From Pseudomonas azerbaijanoccidentalis (GTDB lineage Bacteria; Pseudomonadota; Gammaproteobacteria; Pseudomonadales; Pseudomonadaceae): a DNA stretch of 64,000 nt. Position numbers and translations under genes: made by a program. Shown here piece by piece: positions 36,355-46,078 of this stretch; within the stretch, counting starts at the first letter, position 1, and each line of letters opens with the position of its first letter. Where the stretch lies: contig NZ_JAHSTU010000001.1 in NCBI RefSeq assembly GCF_019145495.1, positions 620,001 to 684,000 on the forward strand, in the 5' to 3' direction. The notes under the pieces are model-generated. The model was not told the DNA's origin and did not search any database. It saw only the letters and a list, made by a program, of their open reading frames with translations.

Positions 36355-39300
36355 GTGTATGGAAGACTTCTTTTGCCTCAGGTCAATGCCACTGCAACGC
36401 GTGCCGCCACATCCGCGACTCCTTTTGCTCAAAACATACTGCCTTCTGCCGCCCATCGGTTGTCGGGCGCCAGTACACGCAACCAGCCGTTGCCCCCGCA
36501 GCTTTACGTCATCCCAGACAAGTCAGTATCAGGGGGGCTTCCTGCTCACGACGCTCAACTGCCAGTTCTCTGTCCGGTGTACAACGGACTATTAACTGCC
36601 AACGAGATGCCGGATTTTTTAAAGGAAACGGGAGCAATCTGCGATCAAACGTCGCTCGAGAAAGCCTGGACTTCATTGGAGAACCGACTTCGAACGCAGA
36701 CAGTTTCGGAGGATGATGTCCTCCAGATACTCGAATCAGGAGTTCTACAAACGGATACGGGAAAAACACTGGCGCCGCTACTGTCCGAGGCAATCCTGCG
36801 TTCGATCAAGCCGTTAGCCGGGCTTGCACCAGAGCGGTTGCGAGAGTTTGTAGAAACTATCTGTCACCTGCCTCCAGCCCGGTGGGCAAATAGTTTCGGG
36901 GAAGACACCAACTTTCCTCGGGGCAACGACGGTAAAGGCGTACAAGGTTTTATTCAGAAGCAAATAACCGCTTCCCGAGCACAAAGAGAACAGCAAGTTG
37001 CCAATGGCGAATTGCTCGACGACGACACATGGAAAGCCCTGAAGGAATTCACGCAACAATCGCGGGGGTATATCCCCGAGTCAAGTGTAGGCACTCTTAA
37101 TGAAACGCTGAGGCAATTGGAAGACCTGATTCACATCAGACCTTCCCCCAAAGAAGCACAGTCTTTGATGGCAGACTTTGCTCAGGCCATGAAAGAATCT
37201 AGTCCGAACGAACGTGAACGCTGGTCCGTTCGCTTTCCAGGAACGGTACAGCAACTCAAAGAGCGCCTAGAGGCAATCGAGATAGTTGACAAACGTCCAG
37301 ATCGGAGCTGGCTTCCAGTCAATATGGCCTTCTCGCCTTCAGACGCCATAAGCGTGATTCAAAACAACGCGAACTCTCTCCTACTCAATGTTCACGACTT
37401 TATCTTTGGTACTACGGTTGAATCCGCTCTCACAGCAGAAATCGAGCCCCGTCAGCCTGAGTCCGCGCTACTGGCCACAATGGTGGAGATCGAACGAAAA
37501 TCCAGCTTTTACAATGAGGTTATCACTACAGGGCCGCGTTACACCGGTGGTTTATTCGGGAAGGTTCTGTATGTTCTCAACGCGCTGGATACAGTGGGTG
37601 TATTGTCGATCGCTGAAAGGGTTAAACCTCATCTGCCAGCAGTTCCAGTTCCTGCTTTGCCAGCAGACCAGACAAATAAACGCGTTGAAGAAGCAGTTGT
37701 CAGTAGCGAACCTGCCAACGAGTCATCATCCACAACACCGAATGAGACTACGTCGCTTGAGCAATTGGCACAGTCGGTGCTCAATACCCTAAGCGAATTC
37801 GATAATTTGCTGAAGTTCCCTGCGGCTGAGGCCTATGAGCCTGTAGTACATAATTTTGAAATGGAGCTTCAAGCACTAATGGATGCTGAAGCTGGCGGCA
37901 TATCAGAATCTCCCTATCGACATGAGGAGCTCTCTGAGGCTGTCCCTGGATGGTGGCAATCAATTGGCCCGCAGATCTACACGGCGTTAACCGGCTTGCT
38001 CGCGGGAATGGCAAATTCTGCCGTGGCGTCTGGCGCGGTTTTAACTCGGCAGATCAGGGAGAACCCTGTTGCCACTGGCGGCTACACAGTCGCCGCGGTC
38101 TCTGCAATCGCAACTATTACTTCGATCTACAACCACTTCAACACACAGTATCCGGGGCAGACCCCCAACCTTCCGGAGCCCGGCGAGCAACCCGGTACGG
38201 GTAATAGAACAAGCGAAATTCTATCCACTGCAAGCACGCCACCAACCCCAGAGACTTCGCCCGCAAGCATTGATCCCGCCGAGAGTGTCTCAACGACCCA
38301 AAGCGCTGCGGTCCAGCAAGAGCAGATCGAAGAGAAAATCGAGGATATTCTTGCGCCGCTCTCAGACACCATCCTTCAGTTGATGTATCAGTCCACCGAG
38401 CACAACTTGCTCGACGACGCCCAATTGCTCCACAACGTTGCGATGCTGCTGGAACAGCACAGCACAAAAGACGCCGCCAAGTCCTATGCCGAACTGATAG
38501 AAGAAGTCGAGGAGCCTACCCACGGGTTGCAGGATTTAGCGCAGTCAGAGGAGATTGCCCAGTCCCCTTCGCGAAGGGTCAAGAGAGAAGCCACGTTCGG
38601 CGAAAGTGGCGCTCAATCCGGTGCCGTGATTCCAGATGCCGAGGTGCCCGAGCAAAACGCGTCTGACAACGAAGCGCTGCTGATTCAATACGTGGCAACG
38701 ATGCAGGAACTGGAGCGCCCGGCCCCCGACCTAATTGAGGATATCGATAGCGAAACGCAAACAGATCCAGCCCTGAATAGCGCGCGAGAGGTCGTCCGGC
38801 TATTGCGCAACAGGCGCAGCGTTGGATGGGCGGACGCCTCACGAGCCAACGGTGACGCGCAGCTGATTTCAAGCTACACCACGGCCCTTGCGCAGGCATT
38901 CCACTCAACGCCCGCGAACACCGACATCAATGTCGTGGTACCGAGTCATTCCACGTTTGGCCAGTGCTGGTTGAATTACGTCAGAGCCTTCAGTAACCCA
39001 TTTTTTACCGATTGGGCCACCAAGGTAGGCCTCGATCTGGCGACTGCGAAGATCGACACCAACGTTAACTCCCTCAGCGGAAGGGTGGGGGAAAGTCGGG
39101 CTCTGAAAACCTTCACACTAACCGACCACAGCGGTTGGGCCAACGTGGCGGGGCCGATCCTTCAAGCAGCCGAGGTCATCGCGCCGATTCTCCATACTGT
39201 TTCATCCCCCTCCCCCAGTTTCGGGGCACCATTGAATCTGGTAGCGAGTTTTCATGGTGAGTCCCTGCCCACAACCAAAGCCGATGCCGAGCGACGCGCC

Positions 39301-42300
39301 ATAGAACTGAGCGCGAACCCTGTATTTTCCTCGATTGATGCTGACGAGACTTTTAGACCCCGCGAAGCCAGGTCCGAAGCGGCCGTTGAAAGCCAAAAAC
39401 GCAAAATGGGTGACATTACCACCCGCCATCGCTTGGTGATGGCCTTGAATGATCTGATTCGTGGTAAGCCGGACGACCAATCGGTGAGTCTCGATTTTAC
39501 TTTGGTGTCTCCCGACTCATCATTCGCTGCTAAATACCCATTAGAAGCTCAAAGATTGATTAGTGCGTATCGGTACATCAGCGCCAATGGCTGGATTGTG
39601 CCAACTACCGTCGCAGGTGTGCGCAATCTGGTGGAGATGTTAAGCAATCCGTTACCTGTAGCCCCCAAAACGGGAAACTACCAAGGCGCTTGCGGCTATT
39701 CTCGCCCGTTAACCCCTGCTCAACGAAACTTGATCAGCACCACCACTGCTAGTCGCGTGAGTTTGGCCAGAAACCGTGGCTTACTCGACCTATTCTTATC
39801 GCGCGCAAACGAATTTACACCGCTACAAGGCCTTAAGCTCGCGCTCTCATCTTCAGAGGCGTCTTCGTTGGGTCGTGCGCTTACATCGGATCTGAATGTC
39901 ATTTCCACAAAAGAAAGTGCGGATGAATTGGTCATGGCGGCGCTGCTACTTGACCTGGACCCGACATTTGGCCAGCAACGCAATCATGTTGCAGGATTCA
40001 ACCTCACGCAGCAGGCCAATTGGGGAGCCAAACCTTCGGCGGTAGTTGCCAGCCTTGAAAGTCACCTTGTAGCGGGCGGCAAAGTCAGCACCGGAACGGC
40101 GCCAGTCGCCGTCTATCATTTGCTTGCCGCCAGCGCGCCTGAGTTTCTGGTCAAGAACCTGCCCGACAACCTGGTCTGCGGCACCCATACCTGGGCGATG
40201 TTACGAATCGGTGTAGCCCGAATAGAACAGATAGCGCCGGGGACTTCCGCTCAAATGACTTTTGAGCAAGTCATGAAATACGCCGACACGTTGCCCATCA
40301 CAGTCGGCCAGGAAATTGCTGAGCAGTCCGTTACGGTCAATCCCCTCATCGACTGGGCGATTGCCAACGGCGTCATTCCCCTCAATGCGGGTGACACGTA
40401 CACACCACAACAACTTGTTATTGCACAAGAGAAGTTCCACGAGGTCAGAAGTGAACTTGCACGGGCACGGAACTCTCTGTCTGCGCCTGTTCCAACAAGA
40501 AGAGAGCTGGCGCTGGCTGAACTGACCCGTGTATACGGCGAAGGCCTGCCCTATGAGGAACTGTGCCTCACCCCTAGAGCTGCGGTCTTACCTCAAACAG
40601 CGCAATCTTTGCTGGATCTTTACATCGATGGCCGCTTGCCAGGAGTCTCCTGGCACTCGTCGAATCCACTGATACCCATCGATCGTTTCAGTCAACAGTT
40701 CGAAACGTTAAAAGATGTAAGCAATCTATTTACTGAGACCTTTAATAATTATTATCACAACCTCTGCTCAGGCTCGGAGTCGGTATTTAAGCATCTGGTC
40801 TCGCAACTACCAATGGAAGACCGAAAAAGCCTTGAATATGGCAAGCAAAAATTCTATTCGTTGCGCAGCGAAATCAGGAAAGAAGCGTGGCAAATAAGCA
40901 CAGAGGAATCGAATGCCAGTAAGGGCCGCCAAGGTGTTCTGATAGAGTCCGAATACCAAGGAAAAAAGACTTATTATGAAGTGCTTCCATCGGCGGTGCA
41001 GATTCGAAAGCGCAATATAACCGAGCCACTGATATTGGGTGGAGTACCACGCGTCATTGCCAGTAGCAGGAGCCAAATTGAATTTCAGGCAGCGACTTCG
41101 CAGCCCTTCGATTGGGAAGCCTTCAAAAATGGGACACCGCCAAGAGAAAATGTCACTTCAAACGTGATCATTGATGAATTCAAGCCTATGCGCCAGCAAG
41201 CCGTTCTCTACGGCGACAACTTTGACTTCAACTCGGTCCCCAGTGCATTTTCATCTGATTCCAAACTTGATTTCATCGCCAAGGTCTTGGTGGAAGAGTT
41301 TTTCATGCCCGAAAAGGATGGCCTCTTCGAATCGGCAAAAGGACTTACAACTTGGGAAGAACGGCAAGCTTACCAAAAAAATGTAATGGCCTTCCTTGGA
41401 TCACTGGTCCCATTTAAATCCACGATTGAAAACATCCAGAAAGGCGATACCGCAGGGGCGGCTCAGGACTTTTTACTGGATGCATGCGGGTTCGTCATAC
41501 CCGGTTTTTCTGTCGCAGGAAAAATCGCGAAAGTTGCGAAATCAGGTATTGGGTTCATTCCAAAAGCCTTGAAGTTTACCTGGGTCATCGGTAGCACTAC
41601 TGTTGCTGCCGCAAATCCGTTAGATGGAATCGGAGACGTTTTCAAGGGGGGAGCAAACGTTGTAGTCAAACTGGGGGAGCAGGCCAGAGACGCTGCGAGC
41701 AGAGGTGTCGATCAGCTCAAACAACTGATTGGCAGTACCAAAGCCCTTCCCCCGAGTTACCTGTCAAAACAGGCAAATCTCGCTGACGGTGTCGTGCGTG
41801 GCGGCCAAACCGCGGGGCAAACTGAAAAAGTCAAAGCTGTATTCAAAGACGGTAATTGGTATGCCTTCAACGTTGACGCAAACCGTCCCTATGGCCCACC
41901 GCTGGAAAGCTTTAAACCTGATAGCTCCATTACGCTTGAACAATCAACTTTCAGTGACGGGTCTGTAGCACTGACAAATACTCGGCTATTTGACACTGAG
42001 CCATTTACAATACAGAGATCCACTTGTACCGATGTGGTGGTGGGCGATAAAGTCTATCGTCTGAACCCTGCAGATCCAGAGAGTCTGAATGACCTGTCAT
42101 CCCCCATATACTTCAGCAATCTCGAAGGATTCGATTCAGTTTGCAGCAGAGGGGGCAAAGTTAAACGGAGCGTTAGTTGCTTCTCAAAAATGATAGAGGA
42201 TAACTTGTCTCCCGCAGCAATGAGAGCGCAAGCGATCGAACATAAACGTATCTATCCTTCTGCAGGCGGGAACTCCCAAATTGTACATGAACGTAGAATT

Positions 42301-43566
42301 TACAACTGTGACGCCACAACTGGAAAATGCACCCCAACAGCACTCTCAGAACCATTGCAATTCAAGAAAAAAGTTACCGGTAGCATTATTAACGATAAAC
42401 ACTTCGGTCTTCGCAAAGACACAACCGACAGCCACCTTGATACCCACACGCGGGTTGTCAAGATTAATCAAATAGTTGCTAGCGTCGACGATGCGCGAGA
42501 TGTGAGGGGCTTCTTGGTTGATGTTCCAGGCCTGCTTTGGGGTAAAAGCACGTATTTGGTTGCCGAAGCGGATACAGGCCTTTTCTACTACTGCAAATTC
42601 GACAGCACCGCCCCTACCGCCCTAGAGTTCAGAAAAATACATTACGTTAAAGACAGTTTTGCTGGCGACATTATCGAGCGATATCAAAAAATCAAGGGGC
42701 CCAGCATCCAAGCCGCCGGAGTACCCGTCCCCAATCGAGACTTTGTCACGTTACCAACACTCGATAGCTTATATGCCGACCTCGTTAAAAGTGCAGCTTA
42801 TACGCCAGAGCAACTGACAGACCTAGAAAAAAAAGTAGAGTTGTTTACTAAAGAAAAGCAGCGGGAGTTTGTTTTTGATGTTTGGAACAAAAACAACCAC
42901 CGCAAGGTTGATATCACGATTCCGGCTATCAGAGTAACCTCTATTCAGACACCTATTGGTTTCACGGGCTTTACAGACTCAAGAAAAAATGAAATTTATG
43001 CGAATGGCGCAAAACTTCAAATTGATGAACAAATCAAGGCCACGGGACTAGGTTCCTTTAATAAAGGTGATCCAACCGACTCCGCAGACACGCTTAGAAG
43101 GGATACCGCGCAGCCTGTCGTGCTATGGGAATACAAACTATTTGATGCCCCTCCACCCAATGTGGTGGAAATGATCCTCAAGACCGGTTCCGGAAATTGC
43201 GACCAAATGGCGGCTGTTGCGGCGGATATCGTTCTGAAAAATAGGGGCGCAGCAACAGTTTGGGGTATGCCTGGACATTCTTTCACAATGGTAGGAGGTC
43301 CAAAAAAAGGTACTGCTCAGGATTCAACCGACTTCAGTGAGTCCGCGTTTATCGACGCGTGGATTGTCGACCCGTGGGCTGGGATAGTATGCCCGGCCAA
43401 TCAGTACAATCGCCAATTTTCTAACACAATGTCGTTATGGCAAACGGAAGGTAAGAAAATTATCACAACACATGGACCAATAGCTTCTGAAACTGTCGAA
43501 TGGAAGGATCCCACGGATTCGATTTGGATAAATAGACTAAATGGGCCAAAACAGCTGAAATATTAA
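36355..43566 (+). CDS. Giant toxin-like protein (toxin 2): paralogous N-terminus, two furin-type sites, Cys-His-Asp C-terminal domain
   Basis: 2403 residues from the GTG at 36355. A TTG at 36373 with GGAAG upstream gives MPQVNATAT, resembling the toxin 1 start. Residues 90-430 match toxin 1 (ETICHLPPARW, LFGKVLYVLNALDTVGVL). A hydrophobic pair lies near 545-610. RVKR|E (741-745) and RNRR|S (818-822) fit furin. The middle resembles dermonecrotic-toxin-like (DUF6543-type) proteins: WATKVGLDLATAKID, FLGSLVPFKSTIENI, and a hydrophobic stretch near 1700-1755. The C-terminus shows C2282 in GSGNCDQMA, H2308 in MPGHSF and D2339 in WIVDPW. That is the triad order of papain-like proteases and PMT-like deamidases. 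No signal peptide or immunity gene is visible. The 3' half is A+T-rich (24 G/C of 60 at 41521-41580). Activity and host target are inferred. Confidence 0.75.
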   Translation: MYGRLLLPQVNATATRAATSATPFAQNILPSAAHRLSGASTRNQPLPPQLYVIPDKSVSGGLPAHDAQLPVLCPVYNGLLTANEMPDFLKETGAICDQTSLEKAWTSLENRLRTQTVSEDDVLQILESGVLQTDTGKTLAPLLSEAILRSIKPLAGLAPERLREFVETICHLPPARWANSFGEDTNFPRGNDGKGVQGFIQKQITASRAQREQQVANGELLDDDTWKALKEFTQQSRGYIPESSVGTLNETLRQLEDLIHIRPSPKEAQSLMADFAQAMKESSPNERERWSVRFPGTVQQLKERLEAIEIVDKRPDRSWLPVNMAFSPSDAISVIQNNANSLLLNVHDFIFGTTVESALTAEIEPRQPESALLATMVEIERKSSFYNEVITTGPRYTGGLFGKVLYVLNALDTVGVLSIAERVKPHLPAVPVPALPADQTNKRVEEAVVSSEPANESSSTTPNETTSLEQLAQSVLNTLSEFDNLLKFPAAEAYEPVVHNFEMELQALMDAEAGGISESPYRHEELSEAVPGWWQSIGPQIYTALTGLLAGMANSAVASGAVLTRQIRENPVATGGYTVAAVSAIATITSIYNHFNTQYPGQTPNLPEPGEQPGTGNRTSEILSTASTPPTPETSPASIDPAESVSTTQSAAVQQEQIEEKIEDILAPLSDTILQLMYQSTEHNLLDDAQLLHNVAMLLEQHSTKDAAKSYAELIEEVEEPTHGLQDLAQSEEIAQSPSRRVKREATFGESGAQSGAVIPDAEVPEQNASDNEALLIQYVATMQELERPAPDLIEDIDSETQTDPALNSAREVVRLLRNRRSVGWADASRANGDAQLISSYTTALAQAFHSTPANTDINVVVPSHSTFGQCWLNYVRAFSNPFFTDWATKVGLDLATAKIDTNVNSLSGRVGESRALKTFTLTDHSGWANVAGPILQAAEVIAPILHTVSSPSPSFGAPLNLVASFHGESLPTTKADAERRAIELSANPVFSSIDADETFRPREARSEAAVESQKRKMGDITTRHRLVMALNDLIRGKPDDQSVSLDFTLVSPDSSFAAKYPLEAQRLISAYRYISANGWIVPTTVAGVRNLVEMLSNPLPVAPKTGNYQGACGYSRPLTPAQRNLISTTTASRVSLARNRGLLDLFLSRANEFTPLQGLKLALSSSEASSLGRALTSDLNVISTKESADELVMAALLLDLDPTFGQQRNHVAGFNLTQQANWGAKPSAVVASLESHLVAGGKVSTGTAPVAVYHLLAASAPEFLVKNLPDNLVCGTHTWAMLRIGVARIEQIAPGTSAQMTFEQVMKYADTLPITVGQEIAEQSVTVNPLIDWAIANGVIPLNAGDTYTPQQLVIAQEKFHEVRSELARARNSLSAPVPTRRELALAELTRVYGEGLPYEELCLTPRAAVLPQTAQSLLDLYIDGRLPGVSWHSSNPLIPIDRFSQQFETLKDVSNLFTETFNNYYHNLCSGSESVFKHLVSQLPMEDRKSLEYGKQKFYSLRSEIRKEAWQISTEESNASKGRQGVLIESEYQGKKTYYEVLPSAVQIRKRNITEPLILGGVPRVIASSRSQIEFQAATSQPFDWEAFKNGTPPRENVTSNVIIDEFKPMRQQAVLYGDNFDFNSVPSAFSSDSKLDFIAKVLVEEFFMPEKDGLFESAKGLTTWEERQAYQKNVMAFLGSLVPFKSTIENIQKGDTAGAAQDFLLDACGFVIPGFSVAGKIAKVAKSGIGFIPKALKFTWVIGSTTVAAANPLDGIGDVFKGGANVVVKLGEQARDAASRGVDQLKQLIGSTKALPPSYLSKQANLADGVVRGGQTAGQTEKVKAVFKDGNWYAFNVDANRPYGPPLESFKPDSSITLEQSTFSDGSVALTNTRLFDTEPFTIQRSTCTDVVVGDKVYRLNPADPESLNDLSSPIYFSNLEGFDSVCSRGGKVKRSVSCFSKMIEDNLSPAAMRAQAIEHKRIYPSAGGNSQIVHERRIYNCDATTGKCTPTALSEPLQFKKKVTGSIINDKHFGLRKDTTDSHLDTHTRVVKINQIVASVDDARDVRGFLVDVPGLLWGKSTYLVAEADTGLFYYCKFDSTAPTALEFRKIHYVKDSFAGDIIERYQKIKGPSIQAAGVPVPNRDFVTLPTLDSLYADLVKSAAYTPEQLTDLEKKVELFTKEKQREFVFDVWNKNNHRKVDITIPAIRVTSIQTPIGFTGFTDSRKNEIYANGAKLQIDEQIKATGLGSFNKGDPTDSADTLRRDTAQPVVLWEYKLFDAPPPNVVEMILKTGSGNCDQMAAVAADIVLKNRGAATVWGMPGHSFTMVGGPKKGTAQDSTDFSESAFIDAWIVDPWAGIVCPANQYNRQFSNTMSLWQTEGKKIITTHGPIASETVEWKDPTDSIWINRLNGPKQLKY

Positions 43567-43582
43567 GTAATTCATCCACTGC

Positions 43583-43611
43583 GACGCTCCCTTCTGGGAG
43601 CGTCAACTTTT
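43583..43611 (+). terminator. Terminator of the toxin 2 gene
   Basis: GACGCTCCC pairs perfectly with GGGAGCGTC across the loop TTCT and is followed by AACTTTTG. It lies 17 bases after the toxin 2 stop codon and separates it from the glycosyltransferase gene. Confidence 0.85.
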
Positions 43612-43725
43612 GTGGGGATTATCGTTGCAGATGTAGTATCCCCCGCCCATTAAACTATAAGATTAATGGTTTGCTTACACCACTTGAACGACCTCTAACC
43701 CGCTCGGCCCAAGGAATCCCTTCAC

Positions 43726-45018
43726 ATGACAGACCCTCACACAACCAAAGTCCTGGTCATTGGTTACGTCTGGCCCGAGCCCCGCTCTTCTGCGGCCAGT
43801 GGGCACGTGATGCAGATCCTCGACGTTTTCCTGCAACAAAGCTGGGATGTCACTTTCAGCAGCCCGGCAAGCTTTGGTGAGCAGCGTGCTGACTTGACGG
43901 CGCTGGGTATTCGCGAAGTGCCTATCGAGTTGAACAACAGCAGTTTTGACACATTCATCAGCGAACTGAAACCGGACATCGTGTTGTTCGATCAATTCAT
44001 GATGGAAGAACAGTTCGGTTGGCGGGTCGAGAAACACTGCCCCGATGCCTTGCGTGTCCTCGAAAGCTGCGACCTGCAAAGCCTGCGGCATGCCCGTCAC
44101 CAACGGCTCAAAGAGCGCTTGAAAGCCAACGATGACAACAACGATTTTCACGACCTGTTCGCGCCGGCGTTGCGTGAAGAGTTCGAGCACATGGCCGACA
44201 CCGACCTGGCCAAGCGGGAGGTCGCTTCTTTTTATCGTTGCGATCTGACACTGTTGGTTTCTGAAGTGGAAATTGAACTGCTGGTCGAACAATTCAGGAT
44301 TCCGCGCCATCTGCTGCACTGGAATCCTCTGATGGTCGACCTGCCAGATAGCGCCCCTGTACCGTTCGAAGCGCGCGCAAACTTCATCCATATCGGCAAC
44401 TTTCGCCATGCGCCCAATTGGGATGCGGTGCTGTGGTTGAAAACCGCGATCTGGCCGCTGATTCGCGAACAATTGCCGGCTGCTCAATTGCACATCTACG
44501 GCGCCTATACGCCTCCCAAAGCAACAGCCCTGCATAACCCCGCCCAGGGTTTTCATATCATGAACTGGGCGGAGGATGCTTTGAAGGTCATGTCCGCGGC
44601 ACGTATTTGTTTGGCGCCGCTACGTTTCGGCGCAGGTATCAAAGGCAAAATTGTCGATGCCATGCTTACAGGCACACCCAACGTCACGACGCCTGTGGGG
44701 GCCGAAGCGATGCACGGCGAAGAACCTTGGCCTGGTGCAGTAACTCGTACCGCGCGCGACTTCGCCGATCAGGCCGTGCAACTCCACAACGACAAGGCGC
44801 TGTGGCTGCAAGCCCAGGCAAACGCGCAAACCCTGCTGGCTAGCCGTTATCAGCAATCCCTCCATGGCCCGGCCTTGATCCAGAGGCTGCTCGATTGTCA
44901 GCGGGATCTGGCGAGCATCAGACGGGATAACTTCACCGGTAGCATGCTGCGTCACCACCATCACAAGAGCACTCAATACATGGCGCAATGGATTGAGGCG
45001 AAAAACCGACTCAACTGA
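43726..45018 (+). CDS. Glycosyltransferase of the GT4-like (GT-B) fold
   Basis: 430 residues. The N-terminal Rossmann half starts VLVIGYVWPEPRSSAASGHVMQI, with an early Gly-rich acceptor loop. The C-terminal half carries FIHIGNFRHAPNWDAVLWL, LHIYGAYTP and the nucleotide-sugar site segment APLRFGAGIKGKIVDAMLTGTPNVTTPVG, where the usual GT4 Glu is followed by the donor-binding loop. It has no membrane segment. AAGGA precedes the ATG. It is separated from toxin 2 by a terminator, so co-transcription is doubtful. It could act on a surface polysaccharide or a protein; donor and acceptor cannot be read from sequence. Confidence 0.8.
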   Translation: MTDPHTTKVLVIGYVWPEPRSSAASGHVMQILDVFLQQSWDVTFSSPASFGEQRADLTALGIREVPIELNNSSFDTFISELKPDIVLFDQFMMEEQFGWRVEKHCPDALRVLESCDLQSLRHARHQRLKERLKANDDNNDFHDLFAPALREEFEHMADTDLAKREVASFYRCDLTLLVSEVEIELLVEQFRIPRHLLHWNPLMVDLPDSAPVPFEARANFIHIGNFRHAPNWDAVLWLKTAIWPLIREQLPAAQLHIYGAYTPPKATALHNPAQGFHIMNWAEDALKVMSAARICLAPLRFGAGIKGKIVDAMLTGTPNVTTPVGAEAMHGEEPWPGAVTRTARDFADQAVQLHNDKALWLQAQANAQTLLASRYQQSLHGPALIQRLLDCQRDLASIRRDNFTGSMLRHHHHKSTQYMAQWIEAKNRLN

Positions 45019-45115
45019 AGCCGCGCGATACATATGTACCGCCTTTGCTGAGCCCGACCCGCTAATCTGGCCCCTTCACACCCCACGGACGGGGTGATTC
45101 GCAAAAGGAACGGCC

Positions 45116-46006
45116 ATGACCGACAAGCGTACAAGACTGCTCGACAAGCAAACCTGGATGAGCAACACCCTCGATATCAACCTTCTGAAACTCACTGACA
45201 TTGTCTGGCCAGGCGCACATAACGCCGGCATGGACAAAAAAGCCCCCAACCATGATGCCGTCTTCGGTAACTGGACAAGTTGTCAGAACGATACGTTTGC
45301 CTGGCAACTTGCCAATGGCGCACGAGCCTTCGATATTCGTCTGGGGTATGCCGCTGCCGCGGATCGATCCGGGTTTTACTTCCACCACAGCGGTTTTCGC
45401 TCGAACCGTGACCTGGACGAATTGATCGATGCGCTACTGCTGTTTCTGGACCGTAACCCCGACGAATTCATCGTTCTGGATTTTCATCAGTTGGCCGATG
45501 GCGACAAATACTTCGATCATAAAAAACTCAATGACTTACTTGTCCGTCGTCTCGGGCTGCGCCTGGTACTCCCCATTGATGGACTTAAAACCGTCGGTGA
45601 ACTGAAAAGAGCCAGTTCACAACGCAGAGTTGTTCTAGCGGCGGCTATTGTTACGGGGCTTGATGACACCTACTTCTGGCCACGTATTCCGCATAAATGG
45701 CATGACAGGACTTTCACCGACATCGCCGAACTCCAGCGTTACATTGCTCGCACGCTGGTCGATGCGCCGTATGAGACATTCCTCTGGTCATTGTCAGCGA
45801 CCACCTATTCATTGCTCGGCGGCCCGGGGCATTTGAAGCGTTACCTCAACGACTGGTTTTCTACCACGGGCAACTGGGTAACGCGCTGCAGCATCATCAG
45901 CACTGACTTTTTCGATGAATCCGATATCGTGCGCTATTGCTGGAGCGCCACCAGCATGAAAGCGGTGTACGGCCACGCCCTGCACGAGACACCGCGCGTC
46001 CCCTAA
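45116..46006 (+). CDS. Phosphatidylinositol-specific phospholipase C-like protein
   Basis: 296 residues with the PLC-X fold. The two catalytic histidines are recognisable: His35 in PGAHNAGM and His90/His91 in FHHSG. Between them lie Asp73 and Arg75 in ARAFDIRLG, matching the active site of Bacillus PI-PLC. The later LDFHQLADG segment matches the X-domain beta strand. Such enzymes cleave phosphatidylinositol or GPI anchors, lipids that are mostly eukaryotic. No signal peptide is visible, so export would need a non-Sec route or the enzyme stays cytoplasmic. AAAGGA precedes the ATG. It lies 97 bases after the glycosyltransferase gene, in the same direction, and may share its transcript. Confidence 0.82.
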   Translation: MTDKRTRLLDKQTWMSNTLDINLLKLTDIVWPGAHNAGMDKKAPNHDAVFGNWTSCQNDTFAWQLANGARAFDIRLGYAAAADRSGFYFHHSGFRSNRDLDELIDALLLFLDRNPDEFIVLDFHQLADGDKYFDHKKLNDLLVRRLGLRLVLPIDGLKTVGELKRASSQRRVVLAAAIVTGLDDTYFWPRIPHKWHDRTFTDIAELQRYIARTLVDAPYETFLWSLSATTYSLLGGPGHLKRYLNDWFSTTGNWVTRCSIISTDFFDESDIVRYCWSATSMKAVYGHALHETPRVP

Positions 46007-46078
46007 ACGCACTCTCTGGCAATTCCCACCGTTTAAGAGGCATCATCAAGCGCGCGATAACAAGAAAAGTGTGCCGAC

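Noticed and set aside
42155..42175. KVKR|S near residue 1937 of toxin 2 as a third furin site
   Set aside because: Position P4 is Lys rather than Arg, and the motif lies deep in the effector half.
20132..43566. The pair as a contact-dependent inhibition, T6SS Rhs or Tc toxin system
   Set aside because: No Rhs/YD repeats, hemagglutinin repeats, PAAR, VgrG or Tc subunit motifs, and no immunity genes were seen.
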